Assembly: GCA_037441765.1 (NCBI GenBank)
Contig: JBBIRM010000021.1
Span: 1-28,817, forward strand
Direction of reading: 5' to 3'
From: JBBIRM01 sp037441765
GTDB taxonomy: Bacteria; Desulfobacterota; BSN033; UBA1163
DNA: 28,817 nucleotides
Shown here: positions 1-8,625 of the stretch, piece by piece
How the letters are laid out: each line of letters opens with the position of its first letter
Numbering within the stretch: the first letter of the stretch is position 1
Notes under the pieces: model-generated
What the model was told of the DNA's origin: nothing
What the model saw: only the letters and a program-made list of their open reading frames with translations
Databases searched by the model: none
Program-made: the position numbers and the translations under genes

Positions 1-1129
1 TTCCTGTCGAGAAGATGACAGCGCTCTCAATCGCATTCTCAAGTTCCCTAACATTTCCAGGCCACTTGCGGGTCATGAGAAAATCGAGACACTTACTTTC
101 AATTCCAATTACCATCTTTCGATGCTTTCTGCTGTATTGAGCCAAAAAGTGTTCAGCAAGAAGAGAGATATCTTCTGGCCTCTCCCTCAATGGAGGCAGT
201 TCGAAATGAACAACTGCAAGACGAAAATAGAGGTCCTGTAGATACCTCTGCTCACTCACAAGGCTACCAAGGTTTTCATTCGTTGCGGCAATTATACGGA
301 CATCAAGTCGCATCAACTTATTGTCCCCAACACGCTTTGCCTCACCCTCGGTAAGAAACCTCAGGAGTTTGTTCTGGGAGCTGAGTTCCATCTTACCGAT
401 CTCGTCAAGAAAGACTGTCCCACCGTTTGCCTCCTCGAATATACCAACCTTATCTCTGTGGGCTCCTGTGAATGCTCCCTTCACATGGCCAAAAAGTTCG
501 CTCTCGATAAGTTCCTTCGGGATGGCAGCACAATTGACAGGGATAAAGGGTTCATGTTTCCTTCTGCTCATCGAGTAGATGTATCTTGCTACAAGTTCTT
601 TCCCCGTTCCAGTCTCTCCAGTAAGAAGAACGTTTACGTCTGTCTCAGCAACCTTTTCAGCCTTTCTAAGGATCTCCAGCATCACAGGAGAGCGGGTGAG
701 AATACCCCCACGATCGACCTTTACCTCCATTGACTGAAGCCTCCTGAGTTCCCTTACGAGGTCTATCTTTTCAAGGACTCGGTCAACGATAATGGAGAGG
801 GTTTCCCGCGTGATTGGCTTTTCAAGATAGTCGTAGGCTCCATGTTTTAAGGCCTGGATCTTGGCATCCATTCCTCTCACAACGCTTATTACAATGACCT
901 CGACTGAGGGGTCGATCTGCCGAATCTGGGAGAAGAGATCAAGTCCAACCTCCTTCTCTCCAAATCGAAGGTCAAGCAGGATAAGGTCAGGCTTTACCTG
1001 TTGATACTGTGTAAGGCCTGAGACGTCGTCCTCAGCAAAAAATATCTCGCACCGCTTACCACTTAGAACCTCACTGTAGAGTGAGCGGTTATATTCATCA
1101 TCTTCGATAATCAGAACTTTGTAGTCCAT
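1..1129 (-). CDS. Sigma-54-dependent NtrC-family response regulator (3' end outside window)
   Basis: Translating leftward from the ATG at 1129 gives about 376 residues before the window edge. Residues 1-120 are a CheY-like receiver with an acidic pair (D10/D11), phospho-acceptor D53 in LILLDLRFG and the K104-P105 pair. Residues from about 145 are an AAA+ sigma-54 interaction domain with Walker A GETGTGKE (171-178), the GAFTGA loop that contacts sigma-54 (218-223), a Walker B region GGTVFLDEIG (236-245) and the FRLAVVHFELPPLRER region. The C-terminal DNA-binding domain is cut off. The protein should activate sigma-54 promoters when phosphorylated, presumably by the kinase encoded 34 bp upstream. 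The ribosome-binding site is weak (AAGAG next to the ATG), which fits translation within an operon. The class is certain; the target is inferred to include the promoter before gspL. Confidence 0.95.
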   Translation of the reverse strand, partial: MDYKVLIIEDDEYNRSLYSEVLSGKRCEIFFAEDDVSGLTQYQQVKPDLILLDLRFGEKEVGLDLFSQIRQIDPSVEVIVISVVRGMDAKIQALKHGAYDYLEKPITRETLSIIVDRVLEKIDLVRELRRLQSMEVKVDRGGILTRSPVMLEILRKAEKVAETDVNVLLTGETGTGKELVARYIYSMSRRKHEPFIPVNCAAIPKELIESELFGHVKGAFTGAHRDKVGIFEEANGGTVFLDEIGKMELSSQNKLLRFLTEGEAKRVGDNKLMRLDVRIIAATNENLGSLVSEQRYLQDLYFRLAVVHFELPPLRERPEDISLLAEHFLAQYSRKHRKMVIGIESKCLDFLMTRKWPGNVRELENAIESAVIFSTG

Positions 1130-1163
1130 CTCTTAGCAACACAAATTATTCTTCCATGACTTT

Positions 1164-2624
1164 TTAACCAATGGGCAGTTTAACGACAAACGTAGCCCCC
1201 TTGCCCGGCCGGTTCTCAGCATATATTGTTCCTTTATGAGCCTTGATCACCCTGTGTACCCTGAAGAGACCGAATCCAGTCCCGCCCTTCTTTGTTGTCT
1301 TGAAAAGATCATACAGGCTCTCAATTGGAGTCTTTTCCCCCACCGGTGCCTTTATCCCAGGCCCCTCGTCCGAAAAGGATATAAGGATGTGGCCATCCTC
1401 TTCACGGAGATCGATTGACAAACTTCCCTCCCCCTCTCCCATAGCCTGGTAGGCATTGACAATGATATTTGAAAAGACCTCTTCCATTAGCGAGGGGTCG
1501 ACCTTCACTTCCTTCATGGGGAAATCTTTCTTAAAAATGACTCTTATACCTGGCGGAGGGGGGTTACGTTCCAGAGAGAGATCGATTAAATGGACAATGC
1601 TGTAACGTTCAAACCTCGGTGTTCCAGGATCTATATTTTTCGCCCTCAGGATATACTCCTTTGCCATGGAAAGCTGGCGGTAGATCTTTTCAAAATTCCC
1701 CTTTGAATCCTTATTCATCTCGATATTCTTTAGCCAGGTCTCTACAGGATTTAAAAGATTCCCGAGCTGGTGGGCAATACTGAAGGCCCCCTCTCCCACT
1801 GCAGAAAGCAACCTCGCCTCTGCCAGTTCCTTATGGGATTGGAGCAGTAGTCGCTGTTTCTTTTTTAGGTCTTCGAGCATGGAGCTGAATGCCTTTGAAA
1901 GGGTTTCAATCTCATCTCCACTCTTAATGGGTATAATCTTATCGGTCCGATCTTCCTTGATTTCCTTTGCATTCCTTGTTAATTCTGTGATCGGACGAAG
2001 CACAGACCTCCTCAGATACCCGTAAAGGAAAAGTATGATCACTCCACTGATCAATCCGATGGAGATTGTCTGCGCCCAGATCTGTTTCTTTAGATGCTCG
2101 ATGTTCTTCATTGAAAACCCGAGACGAAGTATGTGGATATAGATATTTCCTCCAAGTGAAATGGGCACTGCAATTTCACGGACAGGGGCATTTTTAGGCT
2201 CGCTATTGAATTCCTGGATGAATATCTTCTCCTTCTCAAGGCGGTCAAGGTTTCTTAGAAGAATCTCAGTATACTGGTCCTTCAAATAGACCCCTAAGAA
2301 ACGATCATCAGTGTGTGCATAGGCATATCCCTTGTTATCCATTACAATGCCATAGGCTAATTTTTGTTCCCCTTTCTCTTCTTTTAGGTTGTTGAGCACA
2401 TCCATCACCCGTGAGTAATCTGCGTCGTAGACCATATCGGACAGGTTGGTGGAGGTAATTCGTGCAAGCGAAATCTGATCCATTTTCCTTCCAAGACTGA
2501 CCTGCTGAAATTGTCGATGGATCAAGTAGCCATTGATTATCGTAAAGGAGATGGTAAGAAGGATGATTACAAAAGTGATTTTGAAAACCACTGACTTTTT
2601 GAAAGAGAGAAATCCCCTGATCAT
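1164..2624 (-). CDS. Membrane-bound sensor histidine kinase
   Basis: This 486-residue kinase has a transmembrane helix at about 12-34, a periplasmic sensor region (about 35-183), a second helix at about 184-204 and a HAMP linker (about 205-256). The dimerisation helix carries the likely phosphorylated His285 in AHQLGNLLNP, a variant H-box without the usual HExRNP. The ATPase domain has the N box around NIIVNAYQAM (387-395), G1 box DEGPGI (419-424) and a F/G2 region TGFGLFRVHRVIKAHKG. The start ATG overlaps the stop of the upstream phnD-like gene by 4 bp (ATGA), so the two are probably translationally coupled. The next gene is the NtrC-type regulator, its likely partner. The sensor region is not a family I recognise with confidence; the neighbouring binding protein may supply the ligand signal (inference). 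Confidence 0.93.
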   Translation of the reverse strand: MIRGFLSFKKSVVFKITFVIILLTISFTIINGYLIHRQFQQVSLGRKMDQISLARITSTNLSDMVYDADYSRVMDVLNNLKEEKGEQKLAYGIVMDNKGYAYAHTDDRFLGVYLKDQYTEILLRNLDRLEKEKIFIQEFNSEPKNAPVREIAVPISLGGNIYIHILRLGFSMKNIEHLKKQIWAQTISIGLISGVIILFLYGYLRRSVLRPITELTRNAKEIKEDRTDKIIPIKSGDEIETLSKAFSSMLEDLKKKQRLLLQSHKELAEARLLSAVGEGAFSIAHQLGNLLNPVETWLKNIEMNKDSKGNFEKIYRQLSMAKEYILRAKNIDPGTPRFERYSIVHLIDLSLERNPPPPGIRVIFKKDFPMKEVKVDPSLMEEVFSNIIVNAYQAMGEGEGSLSIDLREEDGHILISFSDEGPGIKAPVGEKTPIESLYDLFKTTKKGGTGFGLFRVHRVIKAHKGTIYAENRPGKGATFVVKLPIG

Positions 2625-3568
2625 TTAACCCCCAATCTATCCCTTCTTGCAATCAGGTCTCTAACAGGCTGGTAATCCTGATCAACCACCTTTTTAAATC
2701 CACTTATCTTCGAGGAGAGGAGGATTTGCTGACCCTCAGGATCATTGGGCATCTCCATCAGGATTCTAACCAGCGTATCCACATCCTTTTTGCTAACCCC
2801 TTTTCTTGCAAAGACAGGGGCTTCAATGAAATCTTCTGTTGAATTGATTGCCCTTATAATTTCGGTTCGCTCCCGGATCGCATTGGGTGTAAGCTTCTCC
2901 TGGGTGATATATTCAAACTCATGGACAATGGCCAGATCTGCTTCATTGACAAATAGGGAATAGATAGCCCCCCTTTTTACCCCTGGAATGAAAAAACCTT
3001 CTGAGGGTTCTCTCCCCTTAAGTTGGAAGAGACTGCCAATATCCTTCACCCCCAATTTCTCAGCCACCCAAACTTTGAAAGTTAAGAGATCAAAACTCCA
3101 CTTCTCATCTCCGATATAGGTGAGCCGACCTTTTCTGGCCATCCTGAAATCGTTCATATTTTGGGCAAAACCCTTTGTGGATATGGCCATCCGCTTAAAG
3201 AGGCTTCTACGATCCTCTCCGAGTGTCGGGCAAGCAATGGGAATAAGGGGAAATTTCTGGCAAAGTTCCATTGAGACCACCAACCCATATCCCCATATAA
3301 AATCTACCTCCCCTTTTTTTATGGCCCTGGCAAGATCGGAATAGGTCAGGGCTCTGAGTCGAATTCTGATCCCTCCCCTCTCTTCGATATATTTGCCGAT
3401 GATCTCTTCGAACTTCTCCAGGGCCTTAGTCCTCTTTTCATCGTAAGAGGTTGTCATTACACCTGCTGTATAGGTTGGGATCGATTGTGCAATTGATAGG
3501 TTTATCCCTCTATGAAGAAGGAGGAAAATAAGAATGGCAAAAAAAATTACCTGAATTGAAAGTTTCAT
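2621..3568 (-). CDS. PhnD-like periplasmic substrate-binding protein
   Basis: The 315-residue product starts with a signal peptide (about residues 1-28, with the core VIFFAILIFLLL). The mature part resembles the phosphate/phosphite/phosphonate-binding PhnD group: an early LTYSDLARAIKKGEVDFIWG strand-helix unit, a central LTYIGDEKWSFDLLTFKVWV segment and a late ADLAIVHEFEYIT segment, as in two-lobed type II binding proteins. No ABC permease or ATPase is nearby. The gene is instead locked between a TolC-like gene and a histidine kinase by ATGA overlaps (3565-3568 and 2621-2624). That context suggests a sensory role, presenting a ligand to the kinase, rather than transport (inference). The ligand cannot be read from the sequence. 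Confidence 0.82.
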   Translation of the reverse strand: MKLSIQVIFFAILIFLLLHRGINLSIAQSIPTYTAGVMTTSYDEKRTKALEKFEEIIGKYIEERGGIRIRLRALTYSDLARAIKKGEVDFIWGYGLVVSMELCQKFPLIPIACPTLGEDRRSLFKRMAISTKGFAQNMNDFRMARKGRLTYIGDEKWSFDLLTFKVWVAEKLGVKDIGSLFQLKGREPSEGFFIPGVKRGAIYSLFVNEADLAIVHEFEYITQEKLTPNAIRERTEIIRAINSTEDFIEAPVFARKGVSKKDVDTLVRILMEMPNDPEGQQILLSSKISGFKKVVDQDYQPVRDLIARRDRLGVK

Positions 3569-4950
3569 TGAATGCCTGAAATAAATTCGATTTCAAACTT
3601 TACAATTCTCGAAAGAAAAAGACTCTGGAGGTAGGCAATCCTCATCTCCAGTTCACTCCTCTGGGAGAGGAGAAGATCATCGTATTCTGTTATGCCCGCA
3701 GAATAGCCGTCAGCAGCCAACTGCATTCTCTCCTTTGCCTCCTCAACCCCCTCCTTAAGGGTCTTGATCCTCTGTTTCAATTCTGTAAGGGTGGCCATGA
3801 GATTATCCAACTGGACTCTCATCGCTGATTCGGCAACGATCTTCTGATTCTTAATTTTGAGTAAGGCAGCCTCGGCCTGGCCTACTCTTGCCTTTGTCAA
3901 AAATCCGTTAAAGATAGGTATGTGGATCCCAATCCCTGCATACCAGAAATTTTTTACCCCAAACCTGTCCTCTGGGCCTACATACTGGGCTTGAAAACCA
4001 ATTGTTGGAAAATACTCCCTCTGTGCAGCCTTTCTCTTTGATTCGTAAAATTCTATACCAAGATCTATATTCCTAAGGTCAGGATTTCGTTCCAGTGTAA
4101 TCTTTTTCAATCCCTCCCCATCAAGCGGATCAATTGGGATCGAGTCAAGGGTAATCTCTGACACCTTCAGGGGACGATCTGTATTTACTCCCATTGCCAT
4201 CTTCAAGGCCAATTCAGCCAACTGGAGGTTTTTTCGGGCTTCTCCCAAACGGGCTTTTACCTCAGAGTGAAAATTTCTGGCCTTCAGATAGTCAAGCCTG
4301 GTCGTTCCCTTCTCTTCTTTTTCGGGTATAAAGGTTTCATAGGCAATCTTAACCATCCGAGTAATAACCCCTGCACGAGCCTCAGCCTCCATAAATAGTT
4401 TCTCCATCTCCTTTGCGAAAAGATACTGACAATAGCCCTTCTTCACCTCAAGGATTATCTCTCCCCTCTTCTTCTCCTTCTGGTTTAGGGCAATGGAATG
4501 GTTGATTTTAGACTGCCTAACCCCCTCCTCGATCCGACCAAAAGTATAAAGAGTTTGGTTCAGATCAACTGTTACAGCATACCAGTTCCTCTTTCCAATT
4601 GGAAATTCCTGCTGAAGGGAAGATGGAATCTCAAGGCCATAGACACTCAAAGGGATATTGACCTTCTTTGCAATCTGCGATACATCTACATCCACTTCGA
4701 ACGTGTAGGGTCTATTGAAACGAGTATAACTGGCTGTCATCGAGAGATTAGGATAATAGTAGGAGACCGCTTCTTTAATGATATTTTCAGCCTGGACAAT
4801 CTCAAGGTTTGATATCTCTAATTCAAGCCTGTTCTTTAGCGCCTCCTGGATGCACTCATCGAGTGTCAAGCCCGTTTCCTGAACAGGTTCTTTTCCATGA
4901 GCAATGGATAATCCAGAAATCAAGACCAATATTAGCACCAATCTCGCCAT
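3565..4950 (-). CDS. TolC-family outer membrane channel protein
   Basis: The product is about 461 residues with a Sec signal peptide (MARLVLILVLISGLSIAHG). It shows the two-fold TolC architecture: LTLDECIQEALKNRLELEISNLEI near the N-terminus, long alpha-helical stretches, and two beta-strand hairpin regions (around YYPNLSMTASYTRF and YFPTIGFQAQYVG). TolC proteins form trimeric outer-membrane and periplasmic tunnels that serve efflux pumps or type I exporters, but no inner-membrane pump or adaptor gene is adjacent. I prefer the ATG at 4950 because AGAGGA stands 6-7 bases upstream; an in-frame ATG at 4965, directly after the gspD stop, is possible. The gene follows gspD almost without a gap and overlaps the phnD-like gene by 4 bp. 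Confidence 0.9.
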   Translation of the reverse strand: MARLVLILVLISGLSIAHGKEPVQETGLTLDECIQEALKNRLELEISNLEIVQAENIIKEAVSYYYPNLSMTASYTRFNRPYTFEVDVDVSQIAKKVNIPLSVYGLEIPSSLQQEFPIGKRNWYAVTVDLNQTLYTFGRIEEGVRQSKINHSIALNQKEKKRGEIILEVKKGYCQYLFAKEMEKLFMEAEARAGVITRMVKIAYETFIPEKEEKGTTRLDYLKARNFHSEVKARLGEARKNLQLAELALKMAMGVNTDRPLKVSEITLDSIPIDPLDGEGLKKITLERNPDLRNIDLGIEFYESKRKAAQREYFPTIGFQAQYVGPEDRFGVKNFWYAGIGIHIPIFNGFLTKARVGQAEAALLKIKNQKIVAESAMRVQLDNLMATLTELKQRIKTLKEGVEEAKERMQLAADGYSAGITEYDDLLLSQRSELEMRIAYLQSLFLSRIVKFEIEFISGIQ

Positions 4951-4967
4951 GGGTCTTCCTCTCATAT

Positions 4968-7159
4968 TTACTTTCTCTTTTCATCCTTCTTTTTTTCCTT
5001 CTTTTCTTTGATCTCGAGTTCTTTTCGAATGGCATCGAGTTTCTGTTTAAATTCCTGTGTCACCGCATTGGACTGATGGATATCAGTGATGACCCTCGGG
5101 GTTAGCATCAAGATCAGTTCGGTCTTTTTCTTTGAATATTCCTGGTAGCCAAACAGGGCCCCAAGAATTGGAATCTTGCTCAAGAGAGGAACACCAGATT
5201 TCTTTGAATCTCCTGACTCCTCAATCAATCCACCGATTATAATGCTTTGCCCCTCCATAACGGAGAGCGTGGTCTTACTTGTCTTCTTCTTAAAGACAGG
5301 AACATTATCAAGTGTTCCAAGTTTAGTAGTATCCACACTGCTGTCTTCGACCGATATATCCATTGTCACCAACCCCCCATCGCTGATCCTTGGTGTTACA
5401 CTTAAAATAACCCCAACGTCTTTATACTCGATCGTTCCTTCAACAACATTTGTCGTGGCAGTGGCTGTTGTAGTATATGTGCTTGTCAGAATAGGTTGGG
5501 CGACGCCAATCTGGATCTTCGCCTCTTTATTATTTGAGGCGAGAAGGTGTGGAGATGAGATCATCTTAAGCCGGTTGCCGACAGCCGAGGCATGGATTGC
5601 AGCCTTTAACTTATCCGTAGCCTCAATTGCGTAACGAACCCCTGTTGTAAATTTCGTGGGATCAACGGATGTGCCTCCCATTCCAAGGGTCCATGTATAT
5701 GTTGTTCCATGCTTGGTAAAGCTGTCTATAAAGGTAGACCACTCGATCCCAAACTTCGTGGTGTCATCGAGTGTAATCTCAACTAAAAATACCTCGATCA
5801 GTACCTGTTTGGGATAGAGGTCCAATTTTTTAATTGTTTCGAGTATGAATTTGTAATCCCTCGGATAGGCGCGGATGACAAGGGCATTGTTTGTCTCATC
5901 AACAACGATATTTATCTCACCAATTGGCATGGCTGTTTCTTCCTCAGGAGATGGAGGGGTTGGAGTTGGAGTAGTTTCAGGTGTTGGTTTTACACTTCTT
6001 GGCGGTTTAGCCGGAGCAGGAGTTGGTGCAGTCACCTTAACCTCTTTCTTCTCTTTGGGAGGGATAAAGACCTGTTTCAGAACATCGGCCAGATCTTTTG
6101 CCTTACCATTTTGAACATAGTATACAAAAATGCCAAGTTTTGCCTCATCTTCAGGCGTCTTATCAAGCTGTTTTAGCCATCCCTCCACCTTTTCGAAGAT
6201 ATTTGGAATGGAGCTTACCACAAGGAGAGAATTTATCCTCGTTATCGGGGTAAAAGTAATACCCAACCCACGAGCGGATTTGGTCGAAACATCAAAAGAT
6301 GAAAATATACGTTCCATCTCCTTGGCTATTTCGTTCACATCAGAATGGAAGATGGGATATATCCTTACCCTTAAATCGGTAAAAAGGTCAATATCGAAGA
6401 GGTTGATGATATCGAGGCTCTTCTGTATGTTAGAGGCAATATCCCCTATAATCAGGACATTCTGAGGAGGATGTTCGATGATATCTGCTCCATCTGAAAG
6501 GAAGGGTTTGATCATCTTGGAGACCTCGGTTACAGGTATATATCGAAGTGGGATAATCTGGATCATATATTTTTCCTCGACAAATGATTGTGAGGGATAG
6601 GGTATTTTTGAAGGGAGGACCGGTAATTTTTTGGCTTCACTCAATGGGACGATTTCATAAATGGGTCCTTTTTGTATTGCGGTTGCTCCGTTTAGCCTCA
6701 GAATGGACTGGTATGGACGTTGACAACCCCTTTAACCTTAGGATCTACGAGGTAGTTTATTTTCAAAACCCCTGCTATGACCCTGATTACCTCGTGAAGG
6801 TCCGCATTATCAAAGTTGAAGATGAGGCCTCCCCTCTGAGGCTCCTGGGGTTTCGCTGTTTGAGGAGGCTGGGGTTGGGGAGGAGAAGGAGTTGGTGTAG
6901 GAGGTGCAGAAACAGTTGCAGGGGCAGGGACGGTTACTGGAGAAGGAGGAAGGATTTCACCAATTTTTTGTTCAGAGGATGGTTCTGATGCTTGAGCAAC
7001 TTCTACCTTTGGTAAGAGTCCTTGAGATTCAATCCCCTTGTCCTTCTGAAGGACTTCTTTCTTACCGGAACAGCCTTGGGCGCCTATCAGTATTAGGATG
7101 AAAAAAAAGAAGATGAATTTTGTCAATCCAATTTTTACATAGTTGCCTACTTGGTTCAT
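4968..7159 (-). pseudogene. gspD: Type II secretion secretin GspD, frameshifted by an internal deletion
   Basis: GspD forms the outer-membrane secretin ring. The 5' part (7159-6698) encodes a hydrophobic signal ending in GAQGC, a likely lipobox, then a Pro/Thr-rich linker and the start of the N0 domain (FNFDNADLHEVIRVIAG...DPKVKGVVNVHTS), and then stops. The rest continues in another frame from about 6707 (SILRLNGATAIQKG) through the N1, N2 and N3 modules to the secretin core with VPLLSKIPILGALFG near the C-terminus. N3 carries a second Pro/Thr-rich insert at about 5935-6040. Related secretins have about 13 residues between HTS and SILRLNG. Their absence plus the frame change fits a deletion of 3n+1 bases, about 40 bp. 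A TTG at 6644 could restart translation, but without the signal sequence. The 5' start has AAGGAG upstream. As read, no full-length secretin can be made. Confidence 0.9.
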
Positions 7160-7216
7160 CCTGTTATAGCTCCTTTTCTAAGATTCAATACCTCATTTTG
7201 GGTTTATCCCTCAGAT

Positions 7217-8011
7217 TTACTCCTCGCCAGGAGGCTTTGGGCCAAACCATCGCCTCGTCCTTACCGATGGGGTAGTGGGAGTGGTACCACCTGGAAGAGG
7301 AACAAGGGCTTGTGAGGCTGGTCTGGGTGCCTGGGCCTCTATGACTTTTTCCTGAATCGTAGGTTTTTCCGATGCTGCTTTGACAACTGTTGGGGGAACT
7401 GCTGGCTTTGGTGGTTCCGGGGCAGTAGGGGTTGCGATAGTGCTTGTTATGGTAGCTGGTCGGTTAACTGTCTTTGCCTCGATCCTCTTCTTTGGAAACC
7501 TACCATCGTAAAGGAGAACCTCAAAACTATCTCCAGGGGCCTCAAGTTCTATCCGATCTTCAGAGATTTTTGAAATCTTGTATTCACCCACCTTATCCCC
7601 TATTTTTGCAGTAAAAACCTCTCTCTCTCCTTTCCTAAGTGGTCTTGGGTATGAGATAGAGGCGGTCCGATATTCTCCAGCAATCATGACTCCATATAAA
7701 GTGACCTGGGGTCTTACCAGGGGTTTCTTCAATTCAGGATTTTCTGTGGTGATGATTGGAAAATCCTTCCTATCAGGGTGGAAGGGATTCTTCTCGGAAA
7801 TCGCAACTATAGTAGAAAGCGCTCCCTTCTCATCCTTTTCTATCTTAGGGGGAAGGGTTTGATAAACTTCGGGTTTCGGGCCTGTAGTTTGGGCCCGGGC
7901 GCTCTCTCTTGCTAAGGAAGTTGAAGAGTTCCAAACTTCATAATTCTTCAGGACAAGAAAGAAGATAATAAAAATCGCAAAAAAACAGAGGATTCCATAA
8001 CGAAGTCTCAT
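7217..8011 (-). CDS. GspC/PilP-like T2SS inner-membrane linker protein
   Basis: The 264-residue product has one N-terminal transmembrane helix (about residues 5-21), a periplasmic linker, and a GspC homology-region/PilP-like beta domain. The domain contains NPFHPDRKDF, VTLYGVMIAGEYRTASISYP and IGDKVGEYKISKISEDRIELEAPGDSFEVLLYDG (about 75-175). The C-terminal 80 residues are Pro/Ala/Thr-rich and probably disordered; no PDZ domain is seen. In T2SS this protein connects the inner-membrane platform (GspL/M) to the N0 domain of the secretin. It overlaps gspM by 4 bp and lies 57 bp before gspD, which supports the role. Similarity to PilP is about as good as to GspC, so I leave the symbol empty. Confidence 0.82.
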   Translation of the reverse strand: MRLRYGILCFFAIFIIFFLVLKNYEVWNSSTSLARESARAQTTGPKPEVYQTLPPKIEKDEKGALSTIVAISEKNPFHPDRKDFPIITTENPELKKPLVRPQVTLYGVMIAGEYRTASISYPRPLRKGEREVFTAKIGDKVGEYKISKISEDRIELEAPGDSFEVLLYDGRFPKKRIEAKTVNRPATITSTIATPTAPEPPKPAVPPTVVKAASEKPTIQEKVIEAQAPRPASQALVPLPGGTTPTTPSVRTRRWFGPKPPGEE

Positions 8012-8625
8012 GTCTTATCCCCCTTCCCTTTTTCCTTCTCCTTGACTCCAGGCATAAATCCAGAAACTATCATGCTTCCCTGGATGTTATTTGGCATCCT
8101 AATATTAAATATAAGGAGATTCAATTCTGAAATCATAAGAAACTTCTCGTGGTGTTCAATATCGTGAAAAAACTGGCAGAGGCTAAGCATCTGATTGACC
8201 GGATTGATCTCAACCTGAAGTGAGATCTTTCGATAGGGTGCCATTTCTTTCGGCTCTATAATTTTAAAACTTCTGATGTTGATCCCATTCTTGTCTGCAA
8301 CCCTCTTAACAATCTCCTGAAGTGTGGCAGAGCCAAGTTGTGAAGTCTCCCCAGGGATTAGCCTCTTTTGAATCTCCTCGTACTGAGTATATACGCGCTT
8401 GAGTTCTTCTTCGATGCTCTTTCTGCTTTGAAGGAATTGATTATATTTTTGGACCACCTTCCCCTTCATCATGATCTCTTCTTCCATCCTCTTTGTGGCC
8501 TCCACCAGGGGAAGAACTCCAATGTATATAATGAGAAATATGAGAATGATGCCAATTATTGCCCAGAAGATCTTCTTCTTTTCCCCCCTTTTTTTTATAA
8601 GAATAAAAAACCCTTTTATCTTCAA
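8008..8625 (-). CDS. gspM: GspM/PilO-like T2SS platform protein
   Basis: The 205-residue product has a short cytoplasmic N-terminus rich in Lys, one transmembrane helix (about 20-41), a periplasmic coiled-coil stretch (about 45-90, KRMEEEIMMKGKVVQKYNQFL onward) and a ferredoxin-like C-terminal domain with NGINIRSFKIIEP and the ISLQVEINPVNQMLSLCQFFHDIE unit typical of GspM/PilO. It pairs with GspL in the inner-membrane platform that couples the ATPase to the pseudopilus. It overlaps gspL at its start (ATGA, 8622-8625) and the GspC-like gene at its end. Confidence 0.85.
   Translation of the reverse strand: MKIKGFFILIKKRGEKKKIFWAIIGIILIFLIIYIGVLPLVEATKRMEEEIMMKGKVVQKYNQFLQSRKSIEEELKRVYTQYEEIQKRLIPGETSQLGSATLQEIVKRVADKNGINIRSFKIIEPKEMAPYRKISLQVEINPVNQMLSLCQFFHDIEHHEKFLMISELNLLIFNIRMPNNIQGSMIVSGFMPGVKEKEKGKGDKT

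Noticed and set aside
321..733. Two rightward open frames opposite the response regulator
   Set aside because: They lie entirely on the antisense strand of the AAA+ domain and show no family features.
5176..6465. Rightward open frames of 79-152 codons inside gspD
   Set aside because: They mirror the complementary strand of a clear secretin gene, lack ribosome-binding sites and have no recognisable domains. The same holds for the other open frames opposite long genes.
6698..6712. Programmed frameshifting in gspD
   Set aside because: There is no slippery heptamer at the junction, and about 13 conserved residues are missing, which a ribosomal shift cannot explain.
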